NCBI GenBank assembly: GCA_902774295.1
Contig: CACYHP010000001.1
Span: 434,001 to 498,000 of the forward strand
Source: an uncultured Bacteroidia bacterium
GTDB lineage: Bacteria > Bacteroidota > Bacteroidia > Bacteroidales > F082
Reading direction: 5' to 3'
Length of the DNA stretch: 64,000 bases
Positions 27,608-36,565 of this stretch are shown piece after piece. A model generated the notes under the pieces. That model was not told the origin of the DNA. It did not search any database and was given only the letters and a program-made list of their open reading frames with translations. The translations under genes and the position numbers were made by a program. Positions within the stretch are counted from its first letter, which is position 1. Each line of letters opens with the position of its first letter.

Positions 27608-28630
27608 ATGTCAACAATCTATTTTAAAGATTACCGAAGAATGGGTTATGAGGTATTGGAGAAAGAATGCTCTTTTGGTGATTTTAGAGTTATTGATGAA
27701 GAAGAAAAAGAAGGAGATTGTATTTATAGAAAAATCAGCTTCATTCATAAGGTTGAAATAAAAAACAAGGAGATTGAGAAATGCTTTTTGAATATTGCTA
27801 ATAATAAATATTCGTATGAAGAATGTGATGGAAAATGTTGTAAAAGCGATGTTGATGGGTCGATAACGCCAGATAGAGAATTCTTTTCACAAGATTTTCA
27901 AGATTTTTGTAATAATGAGGAAGTTTTTTTAGAACAAACAATAATCAGATTTTTTGACAACGCACTATGGATTTATAAAAGTAGTGAATTTTTTCTTAAT
28001 GATAACAGGCGCCACTGGATTTATTTCTCATTTGATAAGAAAGACTGGCATTTAGTGCCGATACGACCTATAGGTGGAATATTCGGGCCACCATTTACTC
28101 AAGATGAATATAATAAACTTGAGAATGATATAAAAGTTAGAAACAAAGAACTGGCTAGTTGTTTTGTTGAATCTATGAATAACGGTCATACAGCACCTAT
28201 TTATCCTAGAATCTATCATGAAGCAGTTAATAATCTAAGTGACAATCCTCAAACAGCTATTGTGTTAGCTGTTGAATCGGTTGAGGTTGCTGTTAAAACT
28301 TGCATAATATGTTTTGATGAGAAAGCAAAATGGCTGATTGATAATTTCCCAAGTCCACCAATAGAAAAAATGCTAAAGGAATATGTGGCGATGCTGCTTC
28401 CTGAAGGAATGCCGTCGATACCTAAAGAACTAATAAATCATTCGCTTCACAAAGCAGTTATTGCGAGAAACAAAATTGTTCACTCAGGTCTATATCAGAT
28501 AAATAAAGAAGAAGCGCTTGTTTTAATTGAAGATTTAGGTAGAATTCTTGCATATTTAGAGTATTATATGGGATATGAGTGGGCAAAATTCTTTTTTGAC
28601 AGACCATTTAACCATTGGTTCTTTATTTAG
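27608..28630 (+). CDS. HEPN-domain protein
   Basis: 340 residues, starting 11 bases after the RT stop. The N-terminal 190 residues are not recognised. The C-terminal part is helical, with AIVLAVESVEVAVKTCI and then ARNKIVHSG near residue 286; RNKIVH fits the Rx4H motif of HEPN ribonuclease domains. HEPN proteins in defence loci usually cut RNA. Position behind the RT suggests co-transcription with the retron and possibly a second effector, but it may be an independent module. Confidence 0.72.
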   Translation: MSTIYFKDYRRMGYEVLEKECSFGDFRVIDEEEKEGDCIYRKISFIHKVEIKNKEIEKCFLNIANNKYSYEECDGKCCKSDVDGSITPDREFFSQDFQDFCNNEEVFLEQTIIRFFDNALWIYKSSEFFLNDNRRHWIYFSFDKKDWHLVPIRPIGGIFGPPFTQDEYNKLENDIKVRNKELASCFVESMNNGHTAPIYPRIYHEAVNNLSDNPQTAIVLAVESVEVAVKTCIICFDEKAKWLIDNFPSPPIEKMLKEYVAMLLPEGMPSIPKELINHSLHKAVIARNKIVHSGLYQINKEEALVLIEDLGRILAYLEYYMGYEWAKFFFDRPFNHWFFI

Positions 28631-28634
28631 TATT

Positions 28635-30554
28635 ATGGATTCTTATATACGCAAAATATTGGGATTACCCTATAAATCGCCATATTCTTACTGGCAGCAT
28701 TATTGGAGTCATTGTATAGATAAGCTAATGGACAGATATAATATTAGCTTTATGATCATAGGCCCAAGGATGTTGTTACGGGATCTCATAGATGAATTGG
28801 AAGGGAATGGCTTATCTAATCAAGAAAATATAGAATACTTTAAAAGACAAATTTCGATTCTCGACAAATCCGATGAGGTGTTTAAATCTTTATGTCATCC
28901 TATTATTGTGTGCTTGCTACAAAGGCTTGGTGATAAGAATAATAAGGATTCAAATATTCTTCTCTGTAAAAAGATATTAAATACACTTGTAGAAAAACAA
29001 TATTTCACAAATCTTATAGACTGGCTTGCTAAGACTATTGATCAAACCACGGATAATAACTATAATAGTAGAAAAAGGATTAATGATATTACACATCTCG
29101 TAATTGCTGAATTTGTTGCAGAGGGTTTTGTACTTGATGAGATTAGAAAGTATGCAACGGATATTCCTGAAGTTGCAATTACCGAAGATGGTATAGTTAT
29201 GGCAGCTCCGTCCGAATTTGATATATTAAAAGAATCCGACTTTTCTTCATCAAAAGAGTATTATGATGCCGTATCTGAATTGATAAAAAACAGAAATGTT
29301 TTCCAAAGTCTGGATGTTTTAAAAAAATATTATTATACTCCTTCGCAAAAAGCATATTTTATTGTACGTCTGAATGGACTTAAAGGACAAATAGATGATT
29401 ATATTGGTGATATCAATATTTATTCTCCTAAACTTAAAAGATATATCACAGAAGATCATTCTTTATCAAATATAGAGTCTATAACAAATAATCGTGATAG
29501 GGTAAATGCTGCCGTTCCAATAGACTTCAGAGGTATTGATCAAGCTAAAGTTTACGCAAACTCAAAACTTGAGGAGGTATTAGACATACTAATGTTGACA
29601 TATCAGACGGCTAATCCTGTTACGGTAGCTACCAATATATATGCTATTGTTGTGGATGGCAAAGAGATAGGGGCTAGTATGTCTTCCCTGGGTAATGATC
29701 CCATGATGGCACCAAGAGATGAGATGATAAAGTATTTAGAAGCTCTCGATCTTACCAATGTTAAAGAAGGTGGATTCAAGTTTTTATCAGATAAGCACCA
29801 CATACTTGAGGTTGGACAAGGTGCTTTAAAAAGGCGTCTTAAGAATGCATGCCATTGGTATTCTAAAGCTATTGCTGCTGATAAAGATGTAGATGTATTG
29901 TTGTATAGTTGGTTTGCAATTGAGGGATTACTGAAGGTGAATCCGAATACGCAATTAGAGGTATTGTATAAGACAAAGAATGCGAACTTGTTGAAAGTTG
30001 TTCAAGAGTTTGTGACTTCAATAATCTGTAAACATTATTTTCAAAGTTATTTGCGAAATACCTACAGAAACTTCCTCTATTTTACTAATCAGAATAATAA
30101 TTATTATGACATTACTGAAGAGGTAATCAGTAAGGCTGGACTTAATCTCAAAATCGGCGATACATATCGTGATGGTGATTTTTTGAAGGCAATACCAGAT
30201 ATGGTAGATTGTGTTAATGACGATATTATTAAGGACGAGCTTGAGAATTTGCAAAAGTTCTATCAAGACGCTAATGGTTTAATGGATAAGACCAAGCAGA
30301 TAAAGGATGATCTTCTAATGATATATCGACTTAGAAATATGATTGTCCATAATGCTGCACTTTCTTGTGTGAACATTACATTCTATGCAAATAAAGCCAA
30401 GTACTTAGCTCAGCAAGTTATTTGGTATATAATAGATAAAGCGAATGGTGATACGACTATAGATGAAATTGTTCTTGGTGCAAATTTGGATTATCAAGTG
30501 TTTCTGGAAAACTTTGAAGAAGAACTAAAAACGGTCAGGTCTATGGGTGGATAA
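28635..30554 (+). CDS. Large protein with C-terminal HEPN-like domain
   Basis: 639 residues from the ATG at 28635, four bases after the previous stop; an upstream ATG at 28575 inside the neighbour is less likely. The C-terminal third has VLLYSWFAIEGLLKVNP, then YRLRNMIVHNAALS near residue 566, where RNMIVH fits the Rx4H HEPN motif. The pattern resembles the ApeA-like HEPN group. The N-terminal 400 residues are unrecognised, mixed alpha/beta, and could be a sensor part. Together with the preceding gene it forms a pair of HEPN proteins in tandem. Confidence 0.68.
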   Translation: MDSYIRKILGLPYKSPYSYWQHYWSHCIDKLMDRYNISFMIIGPRMLLRDLIDELEGNGLSNQENIEYFKRQISILDKSDEVFKSLCHPIIVCLLQRLGDKNNKDSNILLCKKILNTLVEKQYFTNLIDWLAKTIDQTTDNNYNSRKRINDITHLVIAEFVAEGFVLDEIRKYATDIPEVAITEDGIVMAAPSEFDILKESDFSSSKEYYDAVSELIKNRNVFQSLDVLKKYYYTPSQKAYFIVRLNGLKGQIDDYIGDINIYSPKLKRYITEDHSLSNIESITNNRDRVNAAVPIDFRGIDQAKVYANSKLEEVLDILMLTYQTANPVTVATNIYAIVVDGKEIGASMSSLGNDPMMAPRDEMIKYLEALDLTNVKEGGFKFLSDKHHILEVGQGALKRRLKNACHWYSKAIAADKDVDVLLYSWFAIEGLLKVNPNTQLEVLYKTKNANLLKVVQEFVTSIICKHYFQSYLRNTYRNFLYFTNQNNNYYDITEEVISKAGLNLKIGDTYRDGDFLKAIPDMVDCVNDDIIKDELENLQKFYQDANGLMDKTKQIKDDLLMIYRLRNMIVHNAALSCVNITFYANKAKYLAQQVIWYIIDKANGDTTIDEIVLGANLDYQVFLENFEEELKTVRSMGG

Positions 30555-30663
30555 TGAGGATAATAGTATTGTGGATTCAATAAATAATGTGAAGCTAATT
30601 AAAAGGCAAAAACGTATACAATAGTTAAAATACACAAAATTGTTTAATAAATATAAAATTTGT

Positions 30664-32091
30664 ATGAAACGAAAAACTTGGAATTTATTGTTGATGATTG
30701 CAGCAATTGTATGTATAGGGCTGTCCTTAATAATAGATTGGGAATGGAATGTTAGTGCTATCTTTAGATGTACATCTTTAGTATTACTTGGTATAATTGC
30801 TATTATTAATTTTGGATGGTGTTGGTTTGTTAAATTCATTCTGAGGCTTGTTAAAACAAAAGAGAATTGTCCTTGCTATTCTAAAGAGGAATGTCCGTAT
30901 GGTGATAAAGATGAATGTGTTTATGATACCACAAGCTGTCGCGCCTATGGGAAAAGTAAAAAAAAGAGAATAAATGGTTTTTTGTGGCCATTGCTTATAT
31001 TATCACTATGTGTCACGGCTTTTTTCGAGTTGGCAAAGAGTGGTGGTTCAAGCATTACGGAGACAGTAAATAGTTTTAACTTAGATACTCTTTATTCGAT
31101 TTTACAGCCCATATTGAATTCTTTTATTGCTGCTATTATAGTATCTTTGCTAATAGATGTTCCTGGAAGGATGAAAGAGTACCAGACTTATTTTGTTGAG
31201 CTGCTTTCATCATCTGATTATTTAAAGAAAATGACAGAGGCTGAGCTTACAAAATTACGGAAGGATGTAACTTGGTTGTTACATGTTAAAGATTATCCCA
31301 ATATGCCTAAAAAGCTTATAGATATGGATGAGCGCTTCTGTAATATGTTGAAAATGCCATATTACAAAGAATATTCACAGACGGTCCATATACAAAAAGA
31401 AAATGAATCATTTTTAAGAAAAAAAATTAGTATTGAATATATAGTGTTTAATCCACAGCATAAAGATCATCCAATAGCGATAGACATATCTTTTAGCAAT
31501 AGCTTGAAGTTTGAACAAGAAGTAAATGAAGATAATGCGAAGCAATTATTTGTTATTAAAAAATACACATGTGCTATAGACGACTTTGATCAAGACATGG
31601 ATTTAATGCCATTGATAAATATTGGCGTATCGGAAGGTCATCGAGATGGCTTTATGTACAATGGTAGGATTGCAATAATACCAAAGGATCCTACAATAAA
31701 CAAAGAACATCCTCTTGTAGGGCATGTTATTGGTTTAAATAAAGCTTCGACAGATGGTATTGAATATAAAACTATTGATGAAAGTGGTAAATCACATTTA
31801 TATTTGTCATTTTGCGATAAAATAAGAGTAAAATTGCAATACGAAGTTGTAGTACCTGTTTCTGACATTATCTATACCAAGAGATTACGCTATCCCGCAA
31901 AATATTTCCATTTAGATTATACATTAGGAGAAGATGTTGATAATATGGTTGTTGGTCAGTTGATTGGTACGCTGATGGATCAGCCAGATGTCTCAATAGA
32001 TGTCTCTGAGAATAAAAAGAGCATAAAAATGCACACTCATAATTGGTTGTTGCCTAAAAATGGAGCTGTTATTGTACACTGTAAATCATAA
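30664..32091 (+). CDS. Membrane protein with cysteine cluster, unknown function
   Basis: About 475 residues from the ATG at 30664. Two N-terminal membrane helices (about 5-25 and 33-53) are followed by a short cysteine-rich loop (CPCYSKEECPYGDKDEC then CRAY), and two more hydrophobic helices (about 105-125 and 145-165). The remaining 300 residues look soluble and beta-rich. I do not recognise a family. A membrane-anchored last gene in a defence island could be an effector or sensor. A gap of about 110 bases separates it from the HEPN gene, so it may have its own promoter. Confidence 0.6.
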   Translation: MKRKTWNLLLMIAAIVCIGLSLIIDWEWNVSAIFRCTSLVLLGIIAIINFGWCWFVKFILRLVKTKENCPCYSKEECPYGDKDECVYDTTSCRAYGKSKKKRINGFLWPLLILSLCVTAFFELAKSGGSSITETVNSFNLDTLYSILQPILNSFIAAIIVSLLIDVPGRMKEYQTYFVELLSSSDYLKKMTEAELTKLRKDVTWLLHVKDYPNMPKKLIDMDERFCNMLKMPYYKEYSQTVHIQKENESFLRKKISIEYIVFNPQHKDHPIAIDISFSNSLKFEQEVNEDNAKQLFVIKKYTCAIDDFDQDMDLMPLINIGVSEGHRDGFMYNGRIAIIPKDPTINKEHPLVGHVIGLNKASTDGIEYKTIDESGKSHLYLSFCDKIRVKLQYEVVVPVSDIIYTKRLRYPAKYFHLDYTLGEDVDNMVVGQLIGTLMDQPDVSIDVSENKKSIKMHTHNWLLPKNGAVIVHCKS

Positions 32092-32139
32092 AACTGTGTA
32101 TTAATTTTTTATTTTTTTTGTTTGTATTAAAAAATTATG

Positions 32140-32147
32140 TATATTTG
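32140..32147 (+). promoter_or_regulatory. Promoter before candidate small RNA
   Basis: TATATTTG -7 box with TTTG at 32117-32120, a 19-base spacer, close to the Bacteroidetes -33/-7 consensus. No gene follows before a strong terminator at 32238. Confidence 0.6.
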
Positions 32148-32152
32148 CACCT

Positions 32153-32277
32153 GCTAAATAACATGTAAAAAATTCAGAAAAACTATGAAAGCAAGAGAAA
32201 TTGATTTCTAGGTAAATGGTTGTTCGTTTATTTAGATAAAAGAGGAGGTTATCAAAGAATCTCCTCTTTTGTTTTTT
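32153..32277 (+). ncRNA. Candidate small RNA or leader transcript
   Basis: A consensus promoter and a strong terminator enclose about 125 bases without a normal gene. The only short frame is an eight-codon one at 32185-32211 (MKAREIDF). The transcript could be a small RNA, a mini-gene, or the remnant of an attenuator. It lies at the junction between the AT-rich defence island and the more GC-rich gmd gene. Confidence 0.4.
32238..32277 (+). terminator. Rho-independent terminator
   Basis: AAAAGAGGAG/CTCCTCTTTT form a perfect 10-bp stem with a 13-base loop, followed by GTTTTTT. Confidence 0.8.
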
Positions 32278-32364
32278 ATAGAAAAAACACATACAAATTG
32301 ATACTTATCGCAACATGGTTTTCAATGCATAAATATATTGATCATATGTTTAAAATAAATTTTG

Positions 32365-32372
32365 TATCTTTG
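32365..32372 (+). promoter_or_regulatory. Promoter of gmd
   Basis: TATCTTTG -7 box 26 bases before the gmd start codon, giving a short leader of about 20 bases. Confidence 0.65.
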
Positions 32373-32398
32373 CAAGATAATCATTCAAGCATTGGCTT

Positions 32399-33469
32399 AT
32401 GGCAAAAAAAGCATTAATCACCGGAATCACCGGTCAGGACGGCTCGTTTCTGGCGGAGTTCCTTATCGAAAAAGGCTATGAGGTGCACGGAGTGCTGCGC
32501 CGCAGCTCCTCTTTTAACACCGGACGCATCGAACATCTGTACCTCGACGAATGGGTGCGCGATATGCACCAGAAACGTCTGGTAAACCTGCATTGGGGCG
32601 ATATGACCGACAGCTCGTCGCTGATTCGCATCATTTCTGAGATAAAACCTGATGAGCTTTATAACCTCGCAGCTCAGAGCCATGTGAAAGTGTCGTTCGA
32701 CGTGCCTGAGTTTACTGCCGACGTGGATGCCATGGGAACTCTGCGACTGCTGGAAGCTGTGAGAATTGCAGGCCTTACCGAAAAATGCCGTATATATCAG
32801 GCCTCGACATCCGAGCTCTACGGCAAGGTGCAGGAGGTACCTCAGAAGGAGACGACGCCATTTTATCCGCGCTCGCCATACGGCGTCGCCAAACAATACG
32901 GCTTCTGGATAATGAAAAACTACCGCGAGAGCTACGGCATGTACTGCTGCAACGGCATACTGTTCAACCACGAGTCGGAACGCCGCGGCGAGAACTTCGT
33001 GACACGAAAAATCACCCTGGCAGTGGCAAGAATAGCACAAGGGTTCCAAGACAAGCTCTATCTGGGCAACCTTAACGCACTCCGCGACTGGGGATATGCC
33101 AAAGACTACGTTGAATGCATGTGGCTCATACTGCAGCAGCCTAAGCCGGATGATTTCGTCATCGCCACCGGTCAATATCACACCGTGCGCGACTTCTGCA
33201 CACTGGCATTTAAGGAAGTCGGCATCGAACTCCGCTGGGAAGGGGAGGGCGTCAACGAAAAAGGTATCGACGTGAAGACAGGCAAGACCCTCGTCGAAGT
33301 CGACCCGAAATACTTCCGCCCTGCCGAAGTCGACCAGCTCCTCGGTGACCCGACAAAAGCTAAGACCCAGCTCGGCTGGAATCCAAACAAGACGTCATTT
33401 GAGGAACTTGTTAAGATCATGGTGGAACACGATATGGGGAAGGTACGCAGAATGCATATGAGGGTTTAG
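32399..33469 (+). CDS. gmd: GDP-mannose 4,6-dehydratase
   Basis: 356 residues of the extended SDR family. It makes GDP-4-keto-6-deoxymannose, the first step to GDP-fucose or related sugars. Motifs include [18 protein letters not shown] (about 5-22), the [20 protein letters not shown] stretch and the catalytic triad region STSELYGKV...[12 protein letters not shown]-rich codon use contrasts sharply with the defence island before it. No fcl gene for the next step is next to it. The stop codon TAG lies inside the first unit of repeat B1. Confidence 0.95.
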   Translation: MAKKALITGITGQDGSFLAEFLIEKGYEVHGVLRRSSSFNTGRIEHLYLDEWVRDMHQKRLVNLHWGDMTDSSSLIRIISEIKPDELYNLAAQSHVKVSFDVPEFTADVDAMGTLRLLEAVRIAGLTEKCRIYQASTSELYGKVQEVPQKETTPFYPRSPYGVAKQYGFWIMKNYRESYGMYCCNGILFNHESERRGENFVTRKITLAVARIAQGFQDKLYLGNLNALRDWGYAKDYVECMWLILQQPKPDDFVIATGQYHTVRDFCTLAFKEVGIELRWEGEGVNEKGIDVKTGKTLVEVDPKYFRPAEVDQLLGDPTKAKTQLGWNPNKTSFEELVKIMVEHDMGKVRRMHMRV

Positions 33470-33526
33470 TTTACTGTTTACTGTTTACCGTTTACTGTTT
33501 ACCGTTTACTGTTTACTGTTTATTGA
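33464..33526 (+). repeat. Family B repeat, copy B1 (GTTTACT/GTTTACC heptamers)
   Basis: About eight heptamers of GTTTACT or GTTTACC. It begins within the end of gmd and stands 50 bases before the four-helix-bundle gene. B2, after that gene, is its inverted counterpart. Confidence 0.9.
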
Positions 33527-33576
33527 GATAAGTTTATAAGAAACCAAATTTATGTTAACTTTTTAAAATTAGAGAT

Positions 33577-33954
33577 ATGGAATATTCGTTTGAAAAATTG
33601 AATGCATGGAAAGAGTCGAGAAAGCTGGTAGTATTGGTTTATAAATTGTTGGACAGTTTTCCAAATTTTGAAAAATATGCTTTGTGTGATCAGATACGTA
33701 GGGCTATTGTATCGGTGCCGTCAAATTTGGCAGAAGGTACTGGTAGGATGTCGTCTAAAGAAAAACTGCATTTTATTGAAATATCGTATGGTTCTTTGAT
33801 GGAGGCGTATAATCAGTTGTTAATTGCATCTGACCTTGAATATATTACGGGACAAAGTTTAACCGAATTGAGACCTTCTATTGATACGGTTGCACGTTTA
33901 TTAAACGGTCTCCGAGCCCATCACAAGAACGAATTAAACACTAAACAAAAATAA
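33577..33954 (+). CDS. Four-helix bundle protein (23S rRNA intervening-sequence/S23 family)
   Basis: 125 residues. The pattern FEKLNAWKESRKLVVLVYKLLDSFP, then YALCDQIRRAIVSVPSNLAEG near 35-55 and ISYGSLMEAYNQLLIA is diagnostic of the four-helix bundle family (TIGR02436-like). These proteins are encoded in 23S rRNA intervening sequences and elsewhere; bAvd of diversity-generating retroelements is a relative. No 23S rRNA or variable repeat pair is visible here. The gene is bracketed by inverted family B repeats, and its stop codon TAA lies in B2. Confidence 0.9.
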   Translation: MEYSFEKLNAWKESRKLVVLVYKLLDSFPNFEKYALCDQIRRAIVSVPSNLAEGTGRMSSKEKLHFIEISYGSLMEAYNQLLIASDLEYITGQSLTELRPSIDTVARLLNGLRAHHKNELNTKQK

Positions 33955-33981
33955 ACGGTAAACAGTAAACGGTAAACTAAA
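33951..33981 (-). repeat. Family B repeat, copy B2, inverted
   Basis: AAACGGTAAACAGTAAACGG on the + strand, the reverse complement of B1 units. Closes the cassette around the four-helix-bundle gene. Confidence 0.9.
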
Positions 33982-33993
33982 CAAAGGGTTAAC

Positions 33994-35220
33994 ATGAAAA
34001 AAGTCTTCGTTTCGGGTTGTTATGATTTATTGCATTCTGGGCATGTGGAGTTTTTCCGGCAGGCGGCGCAGTATGGTGATCTGTATGTTGGTATAGGTTC
34101 CGATGAGACTATCCTTCATTATAAAAATCATAAGACGCTCTACAATGAAAAAGAACGTCTTTTTATGGTTAAAGCGATACGATATGTGAAGGATGCATAT
34201 ATAAATGCCGGCAGTGGTATAATGGACTTTATCCCTACAGTGGATTTCTTGAAGCCGGATATTTTAGTTGTGAACGAGGATGGAGCTTCCGAAGAGAAAC
34301 GCCGTTTCTGCGAGGAGCGTGGCATGGAATACATCGTGTTGAAACGCGACCCGCATGAGGGTCTGGAAGCACATTCCAGCACGTCTCTCAAGGAACAGAT
34401 ATGTACGATCCCCACTCGATTGGATTTGGCAGGCACGTGGATAGATCAGCCTTACGTTTCGTGTTATGCTCCTGGCTGGGCCATTACGGTTAGTTTGGTG
34501 CCAACGTTTGAGGTGCGTGAAAGATGCGGACTATCTACCTCCACCAGAAATATGATTAAGAGGATATGGCCTCTTAAGTTACCTGATATGGACCCTGAGA
34601 TGCTGGCGCGACTGGTGTTCTGCTTCGAGAACCATCCTGAGCGTGAGGACGGCATCGTCAGCGGGGCACAGGACGCGATAGGTATTTGCGTGCCGGGACT
34701 GTGCCGGCATTATTACGACAACCATTTCTGGCCTGATAAGATAGAGACCTGTGAAGATGAGTCTATACTCCAATGGCTTGAGAGTCATCTTGTTATGATC
34801 CCCATGGAGCCCCGTCGGCCAGGCTGCTCGGTGGTGGAGGGCAAAGATATCACCGAGCCGAAGGTGAAGGCTCTCGCCGCTGCTGCCGACCGTTGCTGGG
34901 ATGCCATCATGAAGAAGGATTTGATGGCATTCGCGGAAGCTTACCGCGACAGCTTCAACGCCCAAGTAGCAATGTTTCCAGCAATGATAAATCCAGTTGA
35001 GAGTTTAGAGTTTAGAGTTGAGAGTAGTTTTAAAGTTGAAAGTGGAAAGATTATACAGTCATGTATAGAAAAATACTCTAAAGAACCTGGTGTTCTGGCT
35101 TGGAAAATGCCTGGCGCCGGTGGTGGAGGTTACCTCGCCTGCGTCGTTGAAGACGCAGAATCTTTTGCGATAAATCATAAAGAAACAATTAGATTAACTA
35201 TTCGTCGCTCAGGCATGTAA
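33994..35220 (+). CDS. Nucleotidyltransferase/GHMP-kinase fusion, sugar salvage
   Basis: 408 residues in two parts. Residues 1-130 form a cytidylyltransferase-type nucleotidyltransferase with VFVSGCYDLLHSGHVEF, including the H-S-G-H motif. From about 140 a GHMP-type sugar kinase follows: TRLDLAGTWIDQP, RCGLSTSTRN (in place of the GLGSSSA ATP motif) and the C-terminal WKMPGAGGGGYLACV. It probably phosphorylates and activates a sugar, most likely fucose given the FucP-like permease and mutarotase downstream. It differs from the larger Fkp enzyme. About 16 residues near 335-350 (PVESLEFRVESSFKVES) are encoded by repeat C1, an in-frame insertion. Confidence 0.78.
   Translation: MKKVFVSGCYDLLHSGHVEFFRQAAQYGDLYVGIGSDETILHYKNHKTLYNEKERLFMVKAIRYVKDAYINAGSGIMDFIPTVDFLKPDILVVNEDGASEEKRRFCEERGMEYIVLKRDPHEGLEAHSSTSLKEQICTIPTRLDLAGTWIDQPYVSCYAPGWAITVSLVPTFEVRERCGLSTSTRNMIKRIWPLKLPDMDPEMLARLVFCFENHPEREDGIVSGAQDAIGICVPGLCRHYYDNHFWPDKIETCEDESILQWLESHLVMIPMEPRRPGCSVVEGKDITEPKVKALAAAADRCWDAIMKKDLMAFAEAYRDSFNAQVAMFPAMINPVESLEFRVESSFKVESGKIIQSCIEKYSKEPGVLAWKMPGAGGGGYLACVVEDAESFAINHKETIRLTIRRSGM
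34996..35045 (+). repeat. Family C repeat, copy C1 (AGAGTTT heptamers), inside kinase gene
   Basis: Contains GAGAGTTTAGAGTTTAGAG. An inverted copy of at least 19 identical bases lies at 35918-35972 in the next gene. Both are in frame. Confidence 0.85.
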
Positions 35221-35245
35221 ACAGTAAACGGTAAACTGTAAACAA
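35218..35245 (-). repeat. Family B repeat, copy B3 (solo)
   Basis: AAACAGTAAACGGTAAACTG between the kinase stop codon and the permease start; it supplies the kinase stop TAA. Orientation as B2. Confidence 0.85.
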
Positions 35246-36565
35246 ATGAAACTCGTTGAAAAGAAATATCTGCTGCCATTTATTGCGATAACTTCGCTTT
35301 TCGCGTTGTGGGGTTTTGCTAACGACATCACCAATCCGATGGTGGCAGCGTTTCAGACCCTGATGGAGCTGTCGGCGGCGAAAGCCTCGCTGATTCAGTT
35401 TGCATTCTACGGTGGCTATGCCACAATGGCGATCCCTGCTGCACTTTTCATCAGAAAATACAGCTACAAGAGCGGAATACTTCTTGGCTTGGCACTCTAT
35501 GCTATAGGAGCGTTGCTGTTTATCCCGGCAGCATCACGGCAAAGCTTCACTTTTTTCTGTTTCAGCTTATATATCCTGACTTTTGGACTGGCATTTTTAG
35601 AGACTACGGCAAACCCGTTTATTCTGTCGTTGGGCGATAAGGAAAACGCCACTCGCCGCCTTAACCTCGCGCAGGCTTTTAACCCTATGGGTTCTTTGGC
35701 TGGGATGGCGGTAGCAAGTATGATCGTGCTCCCTAACTTATTGAGCGACAAGCGCGATGCAGCTGGCAATATCATCTTCCCAATGCTTACCGAAGCGGAG
35801 AAAGCGAATATAAGACTTCATGATTTGGCGGTGATCCGCAACCCGTATGTGGCACTCGGAATTGTTGTAATAATCATGATGATTATCATTGCCGTAGTAA
35901 AAGTTCCAACCACTAAAAACTCTACACTTTCCACTACTCTAAACTCTAAACTCTCAACTCTACACTCTATACGAAGGTTGTGGAGCAACCGAGTATATCG
36001 CGAAGGAGTGTTCGCGCAAGTGTTTTACGTGGCGGCGCAGATTATGGTGTGGACATTTATTATCCAATACGCTGATAATCTTGGTATTGACAAGGCTACA
36101 GCGCAGAACTACAACATCATCGCGATGTGTCTCTTTCTCTGTGGACGTTTCCTTAGCACTTGGCTGATGAAATACGTCGATGGTCGCCGCTTGTTAACGG
36201 TTTTCGGTATCCTCGCAGCCTTCTGTTCGCTTGGCGCGATACTTATTGTTGGTAAAGCCGGTCTCTATTGCCTGATTGGCATCAGTTTCTTCATGAGCCT
36301 GATGTTCCCGACAATTTACGGTACCGCTTTGGAAAAAGTCAGTCTTGACGATGCCTCGCTTGGCGCTGCTTTCCTCGTGATGGCCATCGTCGGAGGAGCA
36401 TTGATGCCTCCGCTGCAAGGCATGATTATCGACTGCGGCACAATCTGCGGACATCCCGCAGTCAACGTAAGCTACATATATGGAATGCGCTCCCGTCATT
36501 TCGACCGGAGTGAAATGAAATGGAACGAAGTGGAGAAATCCTCTTTTTGCAAAAGCTTATTCTAA
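35246..36565 (+). CDS. fucP: FucP-like sugar:H+ symporter (MFS), repeat-altered C-terminus
   Basis: 439 residues. The start FIAITSLFALWGFANDITNPMVAAFQ carries the FGHS/FucP-family signature WGFANDITNP. Later family patterns include FLETTANPFILSLG near 115 and LAQAFNPMGSLAGM near 140. It imports L-fucose or a related 6-deoxy sugar. Two oddities are seen. The central cytoplasmic loop contains NSTLSTTLNSKLSTLHSI, encoded by repeat C2. The last part after SYIYG is replaced by a family D repeat, so the expected final membrane helix is lost; the tail reads RHFDRSEMKWNEVEKSS. Whether it still transports is uncertain. Confidence 0.85.
   Translation: MKLVEKKYLLPFIAITSLFALWGFANDITNPMVAAFQTLMELSAAKASLIQFAFYGGYATMAIPAALFIRKYSYKSGILLGLALYAIGALLFIPAASRQSFTFFCFSLYILTFGLAFLETTANPFILSLGDKENATRRLNLAQAFNPMGSLAGMAVASMIVLPNLLSDKRDAAGNIIFPMLTEAEKANIRLHDLAVIRNPYVALGIVVIIMMIIIAVVKVPTTKNSTLSTTLNSKLSTLHSIRRLWSNRVYREGVFAQVFYVAAQIMVWTFIIQYADNLGIDKATAQNYNIIAMCLFLCGRFLSTWLMKYVDGRRLLTVFGILAAFCSLGAILIVGKAGLYCLIGISFFMSLMFPTIYGTALEKVSLDDASLGAAFLVMAIVGGALMPPLQGMIIDCGTICGHPAVNVSYIYGMRSRHFDRSEMKWNEVEKSSFCKSLF
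35918..35972 (-). repeat. Family C repeat, copy C2, inverted, inside fucP
   Basis: CTCTAAACTCTAAACTCTC on the + strand, reverse complement of C1. In frame in the large cytoplasmic loop region of the permease. Confidence 0.85.

Noticed and set aside
32414..33181. 255-codon open frame on the minus strand opposite gmd
   Set aside because: It lies fully within the well-supported gmd gene and its product shows no domain; high GC content explains the long antisense frame.
33464..33526. CRISPR-like array
   Set aside because: Units are 7 bases and contiguous, without spacers; there are no cas genes in the window. It is a simple heptamer repeat.
33577..33981. Diversity-generating retroelement (four-helix-bundle protein as Avd, with the RT at 26730)
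   Set aside because: The RT has retron hallmarks, lies 6 kb away, and no template/variable repeat pair is visible.
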